Shown one piece after another: positions 34,445-43,969 of a stretch of 64,000 nt of DNA (its first letter is position 1; each line of letters opens with the position of its first letter). The notes under the pieces are model-generated. The model was not told where the DNA came from. It ran no database searches and saw nothing but the letters and a program-made list of their open reading frames with translations. The position numbers and the translations under genes were made by a program. Source of the DNA: Streptomyces hygroscopicus (lineage in GTDB: Bacteria; Actinomycetota; Actinomycetes; Streptomycetales; Streptomycetaceae); assembly GCA_002021875.1 (NCBI GenBank), contig CP018627.1:10168001-10232000 (forward strand), given 5' to 3'.

Positions 34445-36493
34445 GTGCCCATGTCCGACGACCGGCCGGAGGCCCCCTACCTGGAACTGCTCGTACGCGG
34501 CGCGCCCGCCGAGGCGTACGAGCGCCCGGTGCTGCGCGCCCGCGCCGACAAGGCCCCGGCCGACCGGCTGGCGGCCCTGGAGCGCGCCAAGCTGCTCGCG
34601 CTGCGGGTGCGCGGTGAGCTGGAGGGTCGACGGCGGCGCGAGGCCGAGCTGTCCGCCCTCTACGAGACCGCCCACGACCTGGCGGGGCTGCGCGATCTGG
34701 ACGCGGTGCTCCAGGCCATCGTGCAGCGCGCCCGCTCCCTGCTGGGCACCGAGGTCGCCTATTTGACGCTGAACGATCCGACGGCCGGTGACACTTATAT
34801 GAGGGTCACCGACGGTTCGGTCTCGGCCCGTTTCCAGCAGCTTCGGCTCGGCATGGGGGAGGGGCTCGGCGGTCTGGTGGCCCAGACCGCCCGCCCCTAT
34901 GTGACCGAGAGCTACTTCCACGATCCGCGATTCCAGCACACCCACACCATCGACGCGGGGGTCAGGGACGAGGGACTCGTCGCCATCCTCGGGGTGCCGC
35001 TGCTGCTCGGCAGCGGAGTCATCGGCGTGCTGTTCGCGGCCGACCGCCGGGCCCGGGTGTTCGAACGCGAGCAGACGGCCCTGCTCGGTTCGTTCGCCGC
35101 CCACGCGGCCGTGGCCATCGACACCGCCCATCTGCTCGCCGAGACCCGTACGGCGCTCGCCGAGCTGGAGGCGGCCAACGAGATCATCCGGGACCGCAGC
35201 CGGGTCATCGAGCGCGCCTCCGAGGTCCACGACCGGCTCACCGAGCTGGTGCTGCGCGGTGGCGGGGTGCACGACGTGGCCGATGCCGTGGCCGAGGTGC
35301 TCAGCGGTTCCGTGGAGTTCCTCGAGGTCGACGAGGCGTCCGCGGCGGCCGTCGACCGGTCCCGGGTCGACGGCCACGCGGTGCGCGACGGCGAGGAGGA
35401 CTGGGTCGCCGCCGTCTCTGCGGGTGGTGAGCTGCTCGGCGCGCTCGTACTGCGCGGCCACCCCCGGCTCGACCCCATGGACCAGCGCACCCTGGAGCGC
35501 GCCGCGATGGTCACCTCACTGCTGCAGCTCGCCCGCCGCTCGGCGGGCGAGGCCGAACAGCGGGTGCGCGGTGAGCTCCTGGACGACCTCCTCGATACCC
35601 CCGACCGCGAGCCCCGGCTGCTGCGCGAGCGCGCCGCGCGGCTCCGGGCGGACCTGGACACGCCCCATGTGGTGCTCGCCGCGGGCATCGAGGCCCCGGA
35701 CACCGGCACCCCCGCCGCCGGTCCCGGCGGCACACCCGTAGGCAGTCCCGGCGGCGCACCTGGAAGCGGCCCCGGCGCCACACCCGGAAGCAGGTCAGGC
35801 GGTGCACCCGGCGGCGGCTCCGGTAGCGCGCCCGCCGAGGACGCCGAGGGCCGTCGGCGGCTGTGGTCCGCCGCCTCCCATCTGGCGGTCACCCGGCACG
35901 GTCTGGCCGCCGCCCGCGACGGCGGCACGGTTCTGCTGCTGCCGCTGGCCGACGGCGACACGGCCGACGCCCTCGCCCGCCGCACCGCCCGGCAGCTGGG
36001 CACCGCCGTACACGCCGCGGTCACCGTCGGCGCCTCCGCACCCGTCCCCGCGCCCGCCGCACGGCCCGGGGAGGTCGCCGCGGGCTATGCCGAGGCGCGG
36101 CGCTGTCTGGCCGCCCTGCGGGTGCTGGGCCGGGCCGGACAGGGCGCCGCCGCCGAGGACTTCGGCTTTCTCGGCCTGCTGCTGGCCGGTACCCGCGAGA
36201 GCGCCCCGGACGGCACCGGCGTCCAGGACTTCGTGACCCGCACCGTGGGCGCGGTCATCGACTACGACGAGCGGCGCGGCACCGAACTGATCCGCACCCT
36301 CGACGCGTACTTCGCGGGCGGGATGAGCCCGGCCCGTACGAAGGACGCCCTCCACGTACACGTCAATACGGTGGCGCAGCGGCTGGAACGGGTCGGGCGG
36401 CTGCTCGGCCCCGACTGGCAGTCGCCCGCCCGCTCCCTGGAGATCCAGCTCGCCCTGCGGCTGCACCGCCTGGCCTCGGCCGTGGGCTACTGA
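34445..36493 (+). CDS. PucR-type transcriptional regulator with GAF domain
   Basis: A 682-residue regulator. An N-terminal helical region precedes a GAF domain (about 85-245: LYETAHDLAGLRDLDAVLQA, VAYLTLNDPTAGDTYMRVTD, VAILGVPLLLGSGVIGVLFA). A central region has coiled-coil potential. A Gly/Pro/Ser linker of about 40 residues near 425-465 has GTPVGSPGG-type repeats. The C-terminal PucR helix-turn-helix has DALHVHVNTVAQRLERVGRL. The GTG at 34445 is best placed, with GGGAG 7 nt upstream. It probably controls the neighbouring 3-hydroxybutyrate and transport genes. It overlaps the convergent transporter by 7 nt. Confidence 0.9.
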   Translation: MPMSDDRPEAPYLELLVRGAPAEAYERPVLRARADKAPADRLAALERAKLLALRVRGELEGRRRREAELSALYETAHDLAGLRDLDAVLQAIVQRARSLLGTEVAYLTLNDPTAGDTYMRVTDGSVSARFQQLRLGMGEGLGGLVAQTARPYVTESYFHDPRFQHTHTIDAGVRDEGLVAILGVPLLLGSGVIGVLFAADRRARVFEREQTALLGSFAAHAAVAIDTAHLLAETRTALAELEAANEIIRDRSRVIERASEVHDRLTELVLRGGGVHDVADAVAEVLSGSVEFLEVDEASAAAVDRSRVDGHAVRDGEEDWVAAVSAGGELLGALVLRGHPRLDPMDQRTLERAAMVTSLLQLARRSAGEAEQRVRGELLDDLLDTPDREPRLLRERAARLRADLDTPHVVLAAGIEAPDTGTPAAGPGGTPVGSPGGAPGSGPGATPGSRSGGAPGGGSGSAPAEDAEGRRRLWSAASHLAVTRHGLAAARDGGTVLLLPLADGDTADALARRTARQLGTAVHAAVTVGASAPVPAPAARPGEVAAGYAEARRCLAALRVLGRAGQGAAAEDFGFLGLLLAGTRESAPDGTGVQDFVTRTVGAVIDYDERRGTELIRTLDAYFAGGMSPARTKDALHVHVNTVAQRLERVGRLLGPDWQSPARSLEIQLALRLHRLASAVGY

Positions 36494-37908
36494 GCCGAGG
36501 CCGAACGGGCCGTTCGCTCCGCCGCATCCGGTGCGGGGCGCGGGGACGGGGCCGAGGTCGGTTCGACGGCGGCCAGATCGCGGTCCCGGGTCTCCTTGGC
36601 GACGCCCACGGCCACCAGGGTGAGCAGGGCCGCCGCGATCACATAGAGCGCGATCGGGGTGGCGCTGTCGTAGTCGGCCAGGAGCGCGGTGGCGATCAGG
36701 GGGGCGGGCGCACCGGCCGCGACGGACGAGAACTGCGCGCCGATCGACGCCCCCGAATACCGCATCCGGGTGGCGAACATCTCGGAGAAGAAGGCCGCCT
36801 GGGGTGCGTACATCGCGCCGTGGAAGATCAGCCCGACCGTCACGGCGAGCAGCAGCGCCGGGAAGCTCTTGGTGTCGATGAGGAGGAAGAAGGGGAAGGC
36901 CCACGCGCCCACGCCGACCGCGCCCAGGAGATACACCGGGCGGCGCCCGATCCGGTCCGACAGCGCGCCCCATGCCGGGATGACCGCGAAGTGCACGGCC
37001 GAGGCGATCAGTACGGCGTTGAGCGCGGTCTGCTTGCCGAGGTCCACATGGTCGGAGGTCGCGTAGACGAGGACGAAGGCGGTGATGACGTAGTAGCTGA
37101 TGTTCTCGGCCATCCGCGCGCCCATCGCGATCAGCACATCCCGCCAGTGGTGGCGCAGGACCGCCACCAGCGGCATCTTCTCGGTGGCCGCCTCGCCCGC
37201 GGCCGCCTTACGGGCCTCGGCCCGGGCCTGCGCCGCCTTGAACACCGGCGATTCATCGACAGAGAGACGAATCCACAAGCCGACCAGTACCAGCACCCCC
37301 GAGAGCAGGAACGGGACCCGCCATCCCCACGCCTCGAAGGCGTTGTCGGAGAGCAGGGCGGTGAGCGCGGAGAGCACCCCCGTGGCCAGCAGCTGCCCGG
37401 CCGGGGCGCCGGTCTGCGGCCAGGACGCCCAGAACCCGCGCCGCCGCGGGTCCCCGTGCTCCGACACCAGCAGCACCGCCCCGCCCCATTCGCCGCCGAG
37501 TGCGAACCCCTGGATCAGACGCAGCGCGGTGAGCAGTACGGGCGCCGCCGAACCGACCGTGGCGTGGGTGGGCAGCAGCCCGATGGCACAGGTCGCGCCG
37601 CCCATCAGCAGCAGACTCAGGATCAGCAGCTTCTTACGGCCGAGCCGGTCGCCGTAATGGCCGAAGACCAGGGCGCCGACCGGCCGGGCGGCGAAGCCGA
37701 CCGCGTAGGTCAGGAACGACAGCAGCGTGCCGACGAGCGGATCGGAGTCCGGGAAGAAGAGTTTGTTGAAGACCAGGGCGGCGGCCGAGCCGTAGAGGAA
37801 GAAGTCGTACCACTCGATGGTGGTGCCGATGAGGCTCGCGGCGACGATGCGGCGCAGTGAGCCGGGCGGGGTCGGGGGAGCGGAGGCCGGAGAATCCGGG
37901 GTGGTCAT
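36487..37908 (-). CDS. MHS-family MFS transporter (metabolite:H+ symporter)
   Basis: A 473-residue transporter with twelve helices. The MHS signatures are IGTTIEWYDFFLYGSAAALV at the start, motif A GHYGDRLGRKKLLI, the RLIQGFALGGEWGGAVLL block and FWASWPQTGAPAGQLLATGV. Family substrates are carboxylates such as alpha-ketoglutarate, citrate, shikimate or proline/betaine. The location next to a 3-hydroxybutyrate dehydrogenase and PucR regulator suggests a small carboxylate. The short Pro/Ala C-terminal tail is cytoplasmic. Confidence 0.92.
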   Translation of the reverse strand: MTTPDSPASAPPTPPGSLRRIVAASLIGTTIEWYDFFLYGSAAALVFNKLFFPDSDPLVGTLLSFLTYAVGFAARPVGALVFGHYGDRLGRKKLLILSLLLMGGATCAIGLLPTHATVGSAAPVLLTALRLIQGFALGGEWGGAVLLVSEHGDPRRRGFWASWPQTGAPAGQLLATGVLSALTALLSDNAFEAWGWRVPFLLSGVLVLVGLWIRLSVDESPVFKAAQARAEARKAAAGEAATEKMPLVAVLRHHWRDVLIAMGARMAENISYYVITAFVLVYATSDHVDLGKQTALNAVLIASAVHFAVIPAWGALSDRIGRRPVYLLGAVGVGAWAFPFFLLIDTKSFPALLLAVTVGLIFHGAMYAPQAAFFSEMFATRMRYSGASIGAQFSSVAAGAPAPLIATALLADYDSATPIALYVIAAALLTLVAVGVAKETRDRDLAAVEPTSAPSPRPAPDAAERTARSASAQ

Positions 37909-38106
37909 GGGTCACCACTTCCGAGCGGGGTGCGGGGACGATTTTGTGTTGCCACACCGTAGAAATGCGCACTTCGGCTCGGATATGTAGGCGGGCGACA
38001 CACTTCGCCCGGCCACTGTGGTGACGCGCCCCGCCCAGGGTGCCCCCGAGCCGGCACGGCCCCGTCCAACATGCCCCGGGTCGGCGCCTCCCGCCCCGGA
38101 TGCCCC

Positions 38107-38787
38107 CTAGTCGGCCCGCCCCGTACGAGGCCGCCGCACCTTGCCGAGCTGGAGCATGGCGGCGCCGAGCTGGTCCCCGGTGAGCGAGGGGGCCGGGAGC
38201 GGGTGGGACCCCTCGGGGCGCAGCCCGTCGAGCAGCAGGGCCAGATAGCGGCGCCAGGCCAGCGGTGCGGCGACGGTCGAGCCCGGGACCGCGCGGCCGA
38301 GCGCGGCCAGCAGGAACAGCAGGTCCTCCGCCGTGGTGTCCTTCCGGGCCGCGCCCTGCTCCTGAGCGCGGCGCAGAAGGACGTCGAGCGTCTTGTGGTT
38401 CTCCTTACGGAGCGCGTCGAGCGAGGGGACGCCCTGGATGCCGGTGGTCATCAGGTCGTTGGTGCCCCGGTCGGCGGCGAGCAGTCCGAATATGCGCTCC
38501 AGATAGGCTGTCAGGCCGCCCCAGGCGTCCGGCGCCGAGCGGGCTTCTTCGGCGGCCCGCAGGATTTCCCGCAGGGATTCGCCGAATACCGCCTCGATGA
38601 GTTCCGCCCGGCCGGCGAACCGCCGGTAGAGAGTGGCGCTGCCGACTCCGGCCCGACGGGCGATGTCGTCGAGCGGGGCGTCCACACCCTGATCCGTGTA
38701 GATCTCCCGGGCGGCAGCTATCAGCATCTCGCGGTTGCGCCGTGCGTCTCGGCGCAACGGTGTCTCTTTCTCCACACGGCTGCCCAT
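38107..38787 (-). CDS. TetR/AcrR family regulator
   Basis: A 226-residue repressor. The helix-turn-helix lies at about residues 15-60: REMLIAAAREIYTDQGVDAP, LDDIARRAGVGSATLYRRFA, GRAELIEAVF. The C-terminal ligand domain is of the TetR_C SCO1402-like type. The ATG at 38787 is preferred to a GTG at 38805, which would lie inside the operator. It is divergent from the P450 gene at 38911, with a shared palindrome, and probably represses that P450 and itself. Confidence 0.9.
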   Translation of the reverse strand: MGSRVEKETPLRRDARRNREMLIAAAREIYTDQGVDAPLDDIARRAGVGSATLYRRFAGRAELIEAVFGESLREILRAAEEARSAPDAWGGLTAYLERIFGLLAADRGTNDLMTTGIQGVPSLDALRKENHKTLDVLLRRAQEQGAARKDTTAEDLLFLLAALGRAVPGSTVAAPLAWRRYLALLLDGLRPEGSHPLPAPSLTGDQLGAAMLQLGKVRRPRTGRAD

Positions 38788-38799
38788 GGCCCGCAACCC

Positions 38800-38836
38800 T
38801 AACACTAACCGGGGGAATCTCTCCGGTTAGGTGTTA
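38800..38836. promoter_or_regulatory. TetR operator between the divergent regulator and P450
   Basis: TAACACTAACCGG at 38800-38812 and CCGGTTAGGTGTTA at 38823-38836 form a long inverted repeat with one bulged base and a 10-bp centre. It overlaps the expected promoters of both divergent genes. The size and position fit a TetR-family dimer or pair-of-dimers site. Confidence 0.65.
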
Positions 38837-38910
38837 AGATCATCGAAGGAGCGGGGAACTGTCCCCGATTCTGGCTTCGGGGGAAGCCGCCGTCCGACTG
38901 AGGGGATCGC

Positions 38911-40104
38911 ATGCCCCAGGATCTGTCCGCGCTCGGCGCGGATTTCGTCGTCAATCCGTATCCGGTCTACGCACGCCTGCGGGAACGGGGCCCGGTCCAC
39001 CGGGTGCGCACCGACGCCTCCGGTGAGTTCTGGCTCGTCGTCGGCCATGAAGAGGCCCGCGCCGCGCTGACCGATCCCCGGCTGAGCAACGACGTCCGGC
39101 ACTCGGCGGCGTGGCAGGACGACGGCGGCAACGCCATCGGGCGGAACATGGTACAGACCGACCCGCCGCACCACACCCGGCTGCGGGGGCTGGTGGCCCG
39201 CGCGTTCACCCCGGGGCGGATCGAGGCACTGCGCCCGCGGGTGCGGCAGATCGCGGACGAACTCCTGGACGCCATGGTCCCGTCGGGCCGGGCCGATCTC
39301 GTCGAGGACTACGCGCTGCCGCTGCCCCTGGCCGTCATATGCGAGCTGCTCGGCGTCCCGGAGACGGATCACAAGGCGTTCCACGACTGGTACCTCGAGA
39401 GCACCGACATGACCCGCCCGGAGGCCGCCGGTGCCGCCGCCCAGGCCCTTACGGGGTACTTCGCGGAGCTCATCGAGTCCAAGCGCGGCGCTCCCGGCGG
39501 CGATCTGCTCAGCGCCCTGGTCCGCACCATGGACGAGGACGGTGACGCCCTCTGTGACGAGGAAATGCTCGGCATGACGTTCGTGCTGCTGGTCGCCGGT
39601 TACGAGACCTCCGCGAACCTGATCTCCAGCGGCACCCTCGCCCTGCTCCGCCACCCCGAGCAGCTGGCCGCGCTGCGCGCCGACTGGTCGCTGCTGGAGG
39701 GCGCGATCGAGGAGATGCTGCGCTACGACGGCCCGGTGGAGAGCGCCGCGTTCCGGTTCACCAAGGAGCCGGTGGAGATCGCCGGTACCGCCATTCCGGC
39801 CGGGGAGCCGGTCGCGGTCGCCCTGGCCGCCGGGTCGCGCGACCCCCATCGCTTCGCCGAGCCGGACCACTTCGACATCCGGCGCTCGTCGCGCGGCCAT
39901 CTCGCCTTCGGGCACGGGGTCCACCACTGCCTGGGCGCCCCGCTGGCCCGGCTCGAAGGAGCCGTCGCCTTCCGGGCCCTGCTGGAGCGCTGCCCCGATC
40001 TCGCGCTGGACGCCGATCCGGCAGAACTCGGCTGGCGGCCCAGCCTGATGCTGCGCGGACTGCGCCGGCTGCCGGTACGGTTCACGCCCACTCCTGACGC
40101 CTGA
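38911..40104 (+). CDS. Cytochrome P450, CYP107-like
   Basis: A 397-residue bacterial class I P450. It has the I-helix LLVAGYETSANLIS with the oxygen-activating AGxET, the K-helix ExxR (EEMLRYDGPVESAAFRF) and the heme loop FGHGVHHCLGAPLAR with Cys near residue 340. The length and motifs fit CYP107-type hydroxylases of secondary metabolism. It is controlled by the divergent TetR gene and ends 122 bp before the convergent cot operon. Whether it tailors the same terpene is unknown. No ferredoxin gene is adjacent. Confidence 0.9.
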   Translation: MPQDLSALGADFVVNPYPVYARLRERGPVHRVRTDASGEFWLVVGHEEARAALTDPRLSNDVRHSAAWQDDGGNAIGRNMVQTDPPHHTRLRGLVARAFTPGRIEALRPRVRQIADELLDAMVPSGRADLVEDYALPLPLAVICELLGVPETDHKAFHDWYLESTDMTRPEAAGAAAQALTGYFAELIESKRGAPGGDLLSALVRTMDEDGDALCDEEMLGMTFVLLVAGYETSANLISSGTLALLRHPEQLAALRADWSLLEGAIEEMLRYDGPVESAAFRFTKEPVEIAGTAIPAGEPVAVALAAGSRDPHRFAEPDHFDIRRSSRGHLAFGHGVHHCLGAPLARLEGAVAFRALLERCPDLALDADPAELGWRPSLMLRGLRRLPVRFTPTPDA

Positions 40105-40184
40105 ACTCCGGCTCCGGACGCCTGAGCCCCCGCCCGCCCCGGCCGGATACGCTCGACGGGCCGCCCCGGCCCGGCACGCTCGAC

Positions 40185-40212
40185 GGACCGCGGTGAGCGC
40201 CCACCGCGGTCC
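40185..40212. terminator. Bidirectional terminator between P450 and cotB4
   Basis: GGACCGCGGTG at 40185-40195 pairs perfectly with CACCGCGGTCC at 40202-40212 (11-bp stem, 6-base loop). It lies between the convergent P450 gene and the end of the cot operon. Confidence 0.75.
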
Positions 40213-40226
40213 GAGGGCCAGGGCGT

Positions 40227-41588
40227 TCAGCGTGGTTCCGGAATCATGCGCAGCGGACCGGTGGTGAGGCTCATCTGCGCCCTCGGCCGGATCTTCGTCC
40301 CCGGAATCGGGCGCATCCGCCAGCGGCCCGCGATCGCGGCCAGGGCCAGTGTCGCCTCCGTCATGCCGAAGACATCGCCGATGCACTTGCGGCTGCCACC
40401 GCCGAACGGCAGATACGAGCCGCGCGCCACATCCTTGGCCCGCTCAGGAAGCCAGCGGTCGGGGTCGAAGGACTCCGGGTCGGGGAAGAGGGCCGGATCG
40501 CGGTGCAGCACATACGGGCTGATCAGCACGTCCGACGCCGGGGGCAGCCGCCGCCCGCCGAGCTCGGTGGACTCGGTGGTGGTCCGGGTGAACAGCCACG
40601 CGGGCGGGAAGAGCCGCAGCGCCTCGCTGAACACCCGCTGGGTGTAGGCGAGCCGGGGGACGTCGGCGTAGCGCGGGGCCCGCCCGCCCAGTACCTCGTC
40701 GACCTCGGCGTGCAGCGCGGCCTCGGCCCGGGGATTGCGGCCGAGCAGGAACCAGGCCCAGGTCAGCGCGGAGGCGGTGGTCTCGATCCCGGCCAGCAGC
40801 AGGGTCATGACCTGGTCGTGGATCTCCTGGTCCGACATCGTGCCGCCGGTCTCGTCGTCCTGTGCGGCGAAGAGAGCGGACAGCACATCGCCGCGGTCGC
40901 CGTCGTCCGCCGCCTTGTAGTCGTCGATCATGCGGTCGATGAGCTGGTTGAGCCGGGTGAGCGCGTCGTCGAAGCGCCGGTTCGCCGCGAGCGGAAGCTT
41001 GGCCAGCAGCCCGGTGGGGTCGATCGCCTGCCGGTAGGCGCCCTCCACGACGATGGGCAGACAGTGCTGGATCTCGGCCACGGCATGCGGCGCCATATCG
41101 GTCGAGAAGAGCGCACGGGCCGTCACCCGCGCGGTGAGCGCGAGCATCTCATGGCTGACGTCGATGGGACGGCCCGCCGTCCACGCCGTCGACTCGGCCT
41201 CGCACTCCCGCTCCATCACCTCGGCGTACCTGGCGATCCGGGCGGCCTGGAAGGCGGGCTGTACCAGCCGGCGCTGCCGTCTGTGGTCCGCCCAGTCGGA
41301 GGTGATCAGGCCGTTGCCCAGGATGGGCTTCGCCTTCTCCTTGACCGGCCCGCCGGTGTCGTAGATCCGCGCGTTCACCAGTACCTGCTGGACCAGCTCC
41401 GGATGACAGGGCAGAAAGACGGGCCGGGGCCCCAGCCGGAGCTCGACCAGATCGCCGTAGGCGGGCAGGGAAGCCAGGAACTGAAGCGGCTTGCGGCCCA
41501 TCAGCAGGGCATGGCCGGCCAGCGGAAGCCCGCCGGGGGCGAGGGCGTGCCGCCAGTGGCGCGTCGCCGGTTGCTGCGCGGTCCTCAT
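40227..41588 (-). CDS. cotB4: Cytochrome P450, CotB4-type cyclooctatin hydroxylase
   Basis: A 453-residue P450 and last gene of the terpene operon. I-helix LLLAGIETTASALTW, ExxR in FSEALRLFPPAWLFTRTT, PERF-type FDPDRWLPERA and heme loop LPFGGGSRKCIGDVFG are intact. It is similar in layout to the neighbouring CotB3-type P450. In the characterised cyclooctatin pathway CotB3 and CotB4 hydroxylate cyclooctat-9-en-7-ol at C5 and C18; the order of genes here (B1, B2, B3, B4) supports the CotB4 name. Redox partners are not encoded nearby. Confidence 0.87.
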   Translation of the reverse strand: MRTAQQPATRHWRHALAPGGLPLAGHALLMGRKPLQFLASLPAYGDLVELRLGPRPVFLPCHPELVQQVLVNARIYDTGGPVKEKAKPILGNGLITSDWADHRRQRRLVQPAFQAARIARYAEVMERECEAESTAWTAGRPIDVSHEMLALTARVTARALFSTDMAPHAVAEIQHCLPIVVEGAYRQAIDPTGLLAKLPLAANRRFDDALTRLNQLIDRMIDDYKAADDGDRGDVLSALFAAQDDETGGTMSDQEIHDQVMTLLLAGIETTASALTWAWFLLGRNPRAEAALHAEVDEVLGGRAPRYADVPRLAYTQRVFSEALRLFPPAWLFTRTTTESTELGGRRLPPASDVLISPYVLHRDPALFPDPESFDPDRWLPERAKDVARGSYLPFGGGSRKCIGDVFGMTEATLALAAIAGRWRMRPIPGTKIRPRAQMSLTTGPLRMIPEPR

Positions 41589-41669
41589 GCGGAAGAAGTC
41601 CTTCGCTCGCGAGGTGGGGTAGGGAAGGTATGGGCGTCCGGTCCGGGGCGGACCCCGGACCGGACGTCG

Positions 41670-43031
41670 TCAGCGCGGCTCGCACACCATCGGCAGCGGG
41701 CCGGGTTCGAGCGTCGCCTTCGGCTCGGGGCGCAAGGTCGTCCCGGGCACCGGGCGAAGACGCCACCGGCTCGCGATCGTCGCCACGATGAGGGCGGTCT
41801 CGGTCAGCGCCAGGACGTCCCCGATGCATTTGTGGCTGCCCGCGCCGAACGGGAGCAGGGCCCCGCGGGGCACCTCCTTGGCACGGTCGGGGAGCCAGCG
41901 CTCCGGGTCGAACCGCTCGGGGTCGGGGAACAGTTCGGGGTTGTGGTGCAGCGCCTGGGCGCTGTACAGGATCATCGTGCCCGCCGGGATGGTGCGGCCG
42001 CCGAGGTCCGTCTCGGCCGCCGTCACCCGCATCGCCATCCAGGACGGCGGATACAGCCGCAGCGACTCGGTGATGACCCCGCGGGTGTACTCCAGGGACG
42101 GCAGGTCCTCGAAGGTGGGCGAACGGCCCTCGAGGGCCTCGTCGATCTCGGCGTGCACCCGCTTCTCCACCTCCGGGTGGGCGCCCAGCAGATGGAAGAC
42201 GAAGGCGAGCGTCGAGGCTGTGGTCTCGCTCCCGGCGACCAGGAAGGTGACCACCTGGTCGAGGACCTCGCCGTCGTCCAGCCCCTCGCCGGTCTCGGGG
42301 TGTTCGGCGCGCAGCAGCGTGGAGAGCAGATCGCCGTGGTCGGCGCCGGAGCGCCGGCGGTCGCGGATCATCTCGTCCACGATTTCCCGCAGCCGGGCAT
42401 TGGCCCGGTCATAGCGGCGGTTGCCCGGGGTGGGGAGCTTCTCCATGATCCCCAAAGGCGCCATGGTGCGCTTGTAGATGCCGTGCGAGACGACGCGCAG
42501 ACAGTGGCGCGCCTCGTCGATCGTCGCCTCGTCGATCCCGGTGGAGAACAGCGTCCGCGCGGCGACCCGCATCAGCAGGGCGTGCATGGTGTCGCTGAGG
42601 TCCAGGGTCCGCCCCGGCTCCCAGGAGCCGATCGCGGCGCGGGTGTCATCGGCGACCGCGGCGGTGTAGTCGGCGATCTTCGGGGTGTGGAACGCGGGCT
42701 GGATCATCCGCCGCTGAGTGCGGTGATCCTCGCCCCGGGAGACCGAGAGGCTGTTCCCGAGCAGCTGCCGCGCCTTGTCGAAGACCCCGCCCTTGTCGAA
42801 CACACGGGGATTGAGCAGCACATGGCGGACCAGCTCGGGATGACAGGCCAGATAGGCGCGGCTGGGCCCCAGCCTGACCTCCACCAGATCGCCGTGGGCG
42901 GGCAGGGAGGCCAGGAACTGCAGCGGACGGCGCCAGAGCGCCAGAGTGTGCCCCAGCAGCGGCACCGAGCCGGGCGCCGTGCCGGTGGTCCAGGAGCGCT
43001 CCGGCTGTGCGGAGCTCTTCGTGGAAGTCAC
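41670..43031 (-). CDS. cotB3: Cytochrome P450, CotB3-type cyclooctatin hydroxylase
   Basis: A 453-residue P450 placed 14 bp after the terpene cyclase. I-helix FLVAGSETTASTLAF, K-helix ITESLRLYPPSWMAMRVT, FDPERWLPDRA and heme loop LPFGAGSHKCIGDVLA are present. The GTG at 43031 is chosen because GGGGAA lies just upstream; the longer upstream frame runs into the cyclase gene. By operon position it corresponds to CotB3, which acts on cyclooctat-9-en-7-ol before CotB4. Confidence 0.87.
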   Translation of the reverse strand: MTSTKSSAQPERSWTTGTAPGSVPLLGHTLALWRRPLQFLASLPAHGDLVEVRLGPSRAYLACHPELVRHVLLNPRVFDKGGVFDKARQLLGNSLSVSRGEDHRTQRRMIQPAFHTPKIADYTAAVADDTRAAIGSWEPGRTLDLSDTMHALLMRVAARTLFSTGIDEATIDEARHCLRVVSHGIYKRTMAPLGIMEKLPTPGNRRYDRANARLREIVDEMIRDRRRSGADHGDLLSTLLRAEHPETGEGLDDGEVLDQVVTFLVAGSETTASTLAFVFHLLGAHPEVEKRVHAEIDEALEGRSPTFEDLPSLEYTRGVITESLRLYPPSWMAMRVTAAETDLGGRTIPAGTMILYSAQALHHNPELFPDPERFDPERWLPDRAKEVPRGALLPFGAGSHKCIGDVLALTETALIVATIASRWRLRPVPGTTLRPEPKATLEPGPLPMVCEPR

Positions 43032-43045
43032 GGTTCCCCGTTCCC

Positions 43046-43969
43046 TTACTGAATGCGCGAGTTGACGTCGTTGACGGCCGTCTTGTAGCGCTTGTTGCTG
43101 ATGGTCCAGACGAAGTTGCCGTAGATCAGATCGAGGAAGACGTCCTGCGTCAGCTGGTCGAACACCTTGATGCACTCGATGTCCTCGATCATGTCATCGA
43201 GCCGGGCCTGGAAGAACTCCTTGAACGTCGTCTCATCGCTCACATCGCAGAGCCGGAAACAGTTGGTGATCTGGCCCAGCGAGACCTCGCGGTCATAGGA
43301 GTAGAAGTCGTTGACGATGGTGAGCCCGCGGGTGGTCATGCGCGCGGCCAGGCTTGTCTTGGCGTGTTCGGTGAACTCCGGATGCCGGTAGATCGGATAC
43401 GACATCTTCATCCAGAAGTCGACGCCGATGTCCGTGACCCGGAAACGGAAATACTGCTCCGGGGACGTGGTGCACAGCGCCGCCTTGATGGGCGAGTCGC
43501 GGAACATGTGGTCGCTGGTGACGAAGGCGCGCGCGGCCTCGTACGCGACCTCCGCGTCCTCGGGGCTGTAGTACTTCTCGCAGATCGCGCGCAGCCGCGG
43601 CAGGAAGAGATCGAAGTCGTGCAGTGCGGGATCCATGTCGTCCCACACGAACGTCACGCAGTTCAGGACGCAGACGGCCTTGAACGCCTCCATGTCCTTG
43701 ATATGGCGGGGGCTCTGGGACCAGAGCACCACCCCCATATAGGAGATCCAGCGCTCATCGGAAACCGATTTACCGAGGGGGGCCACCGCCGCGTTGCAGT
43801 CGTCTATGACCTCGCGCAGTTCGGCGTCGGTCAATTCGACCTTGGTGGGCCGGGTGACGACATAGCGGTCGAACATCTCCTGGAAGCGCCCGGTGCACTC
43901 CTCCAGGTACGGGCGGACGCTGCTCCGGCTGATGTCCTGGGCCCCGGCCGTGGAAAGTCCTGTCGTCAT
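43046..43969 (-). CDS. cotB2: Diterpene cyclase CotB2, cyclooctat-9-en-7-ol synthase
   Basis: A 307-residue class I terpene synthase, the exact length of CotB2. The Mg-binding motifs fall at the published CotB2 positions: DDMD at 110-113 and NDFYSYDRE at 220-228. The active-site residues known from CotB2 are all present: N103, F107, F149, F185, W186, W288. It would convert geranylgeranyl diphosphate to the 5-8-5 tricycle cyclooctat-9-en-7-ol. The start overlaps the GGPP synthase stop (ATGA). Recognition is from memory of the CotB2 sequence; near-identity is expected. Confidence 0.95.
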   Translation of the reverse strand: MTTGLSTAGAQDISRSSVRPYLEECTGRFQEMFDRYVVTRPTKVELTDAELREVIDDCNAAVAPLGKSVSDERWISYMGVVLWSQSPRHIKDMEAFKAVCVLNCVTFVWDDMDPALHDFDLFLPRLRAICEKYYSPEDAEVAYEAARAFVTSDHMFRDSPIKAALCTTSPEQYFRFRVTDIGVDFWMKMSYPIYRHPEFTEHAKTSLAARMTTRGLTIVNDFYSYDREVSLGQITNCFRLCDVSDETTFKEFFQARLDDMIEDIECIKVFDQLTQDVFLDLIYGNFVWTISNKRYKTAVNDVNSRIQ

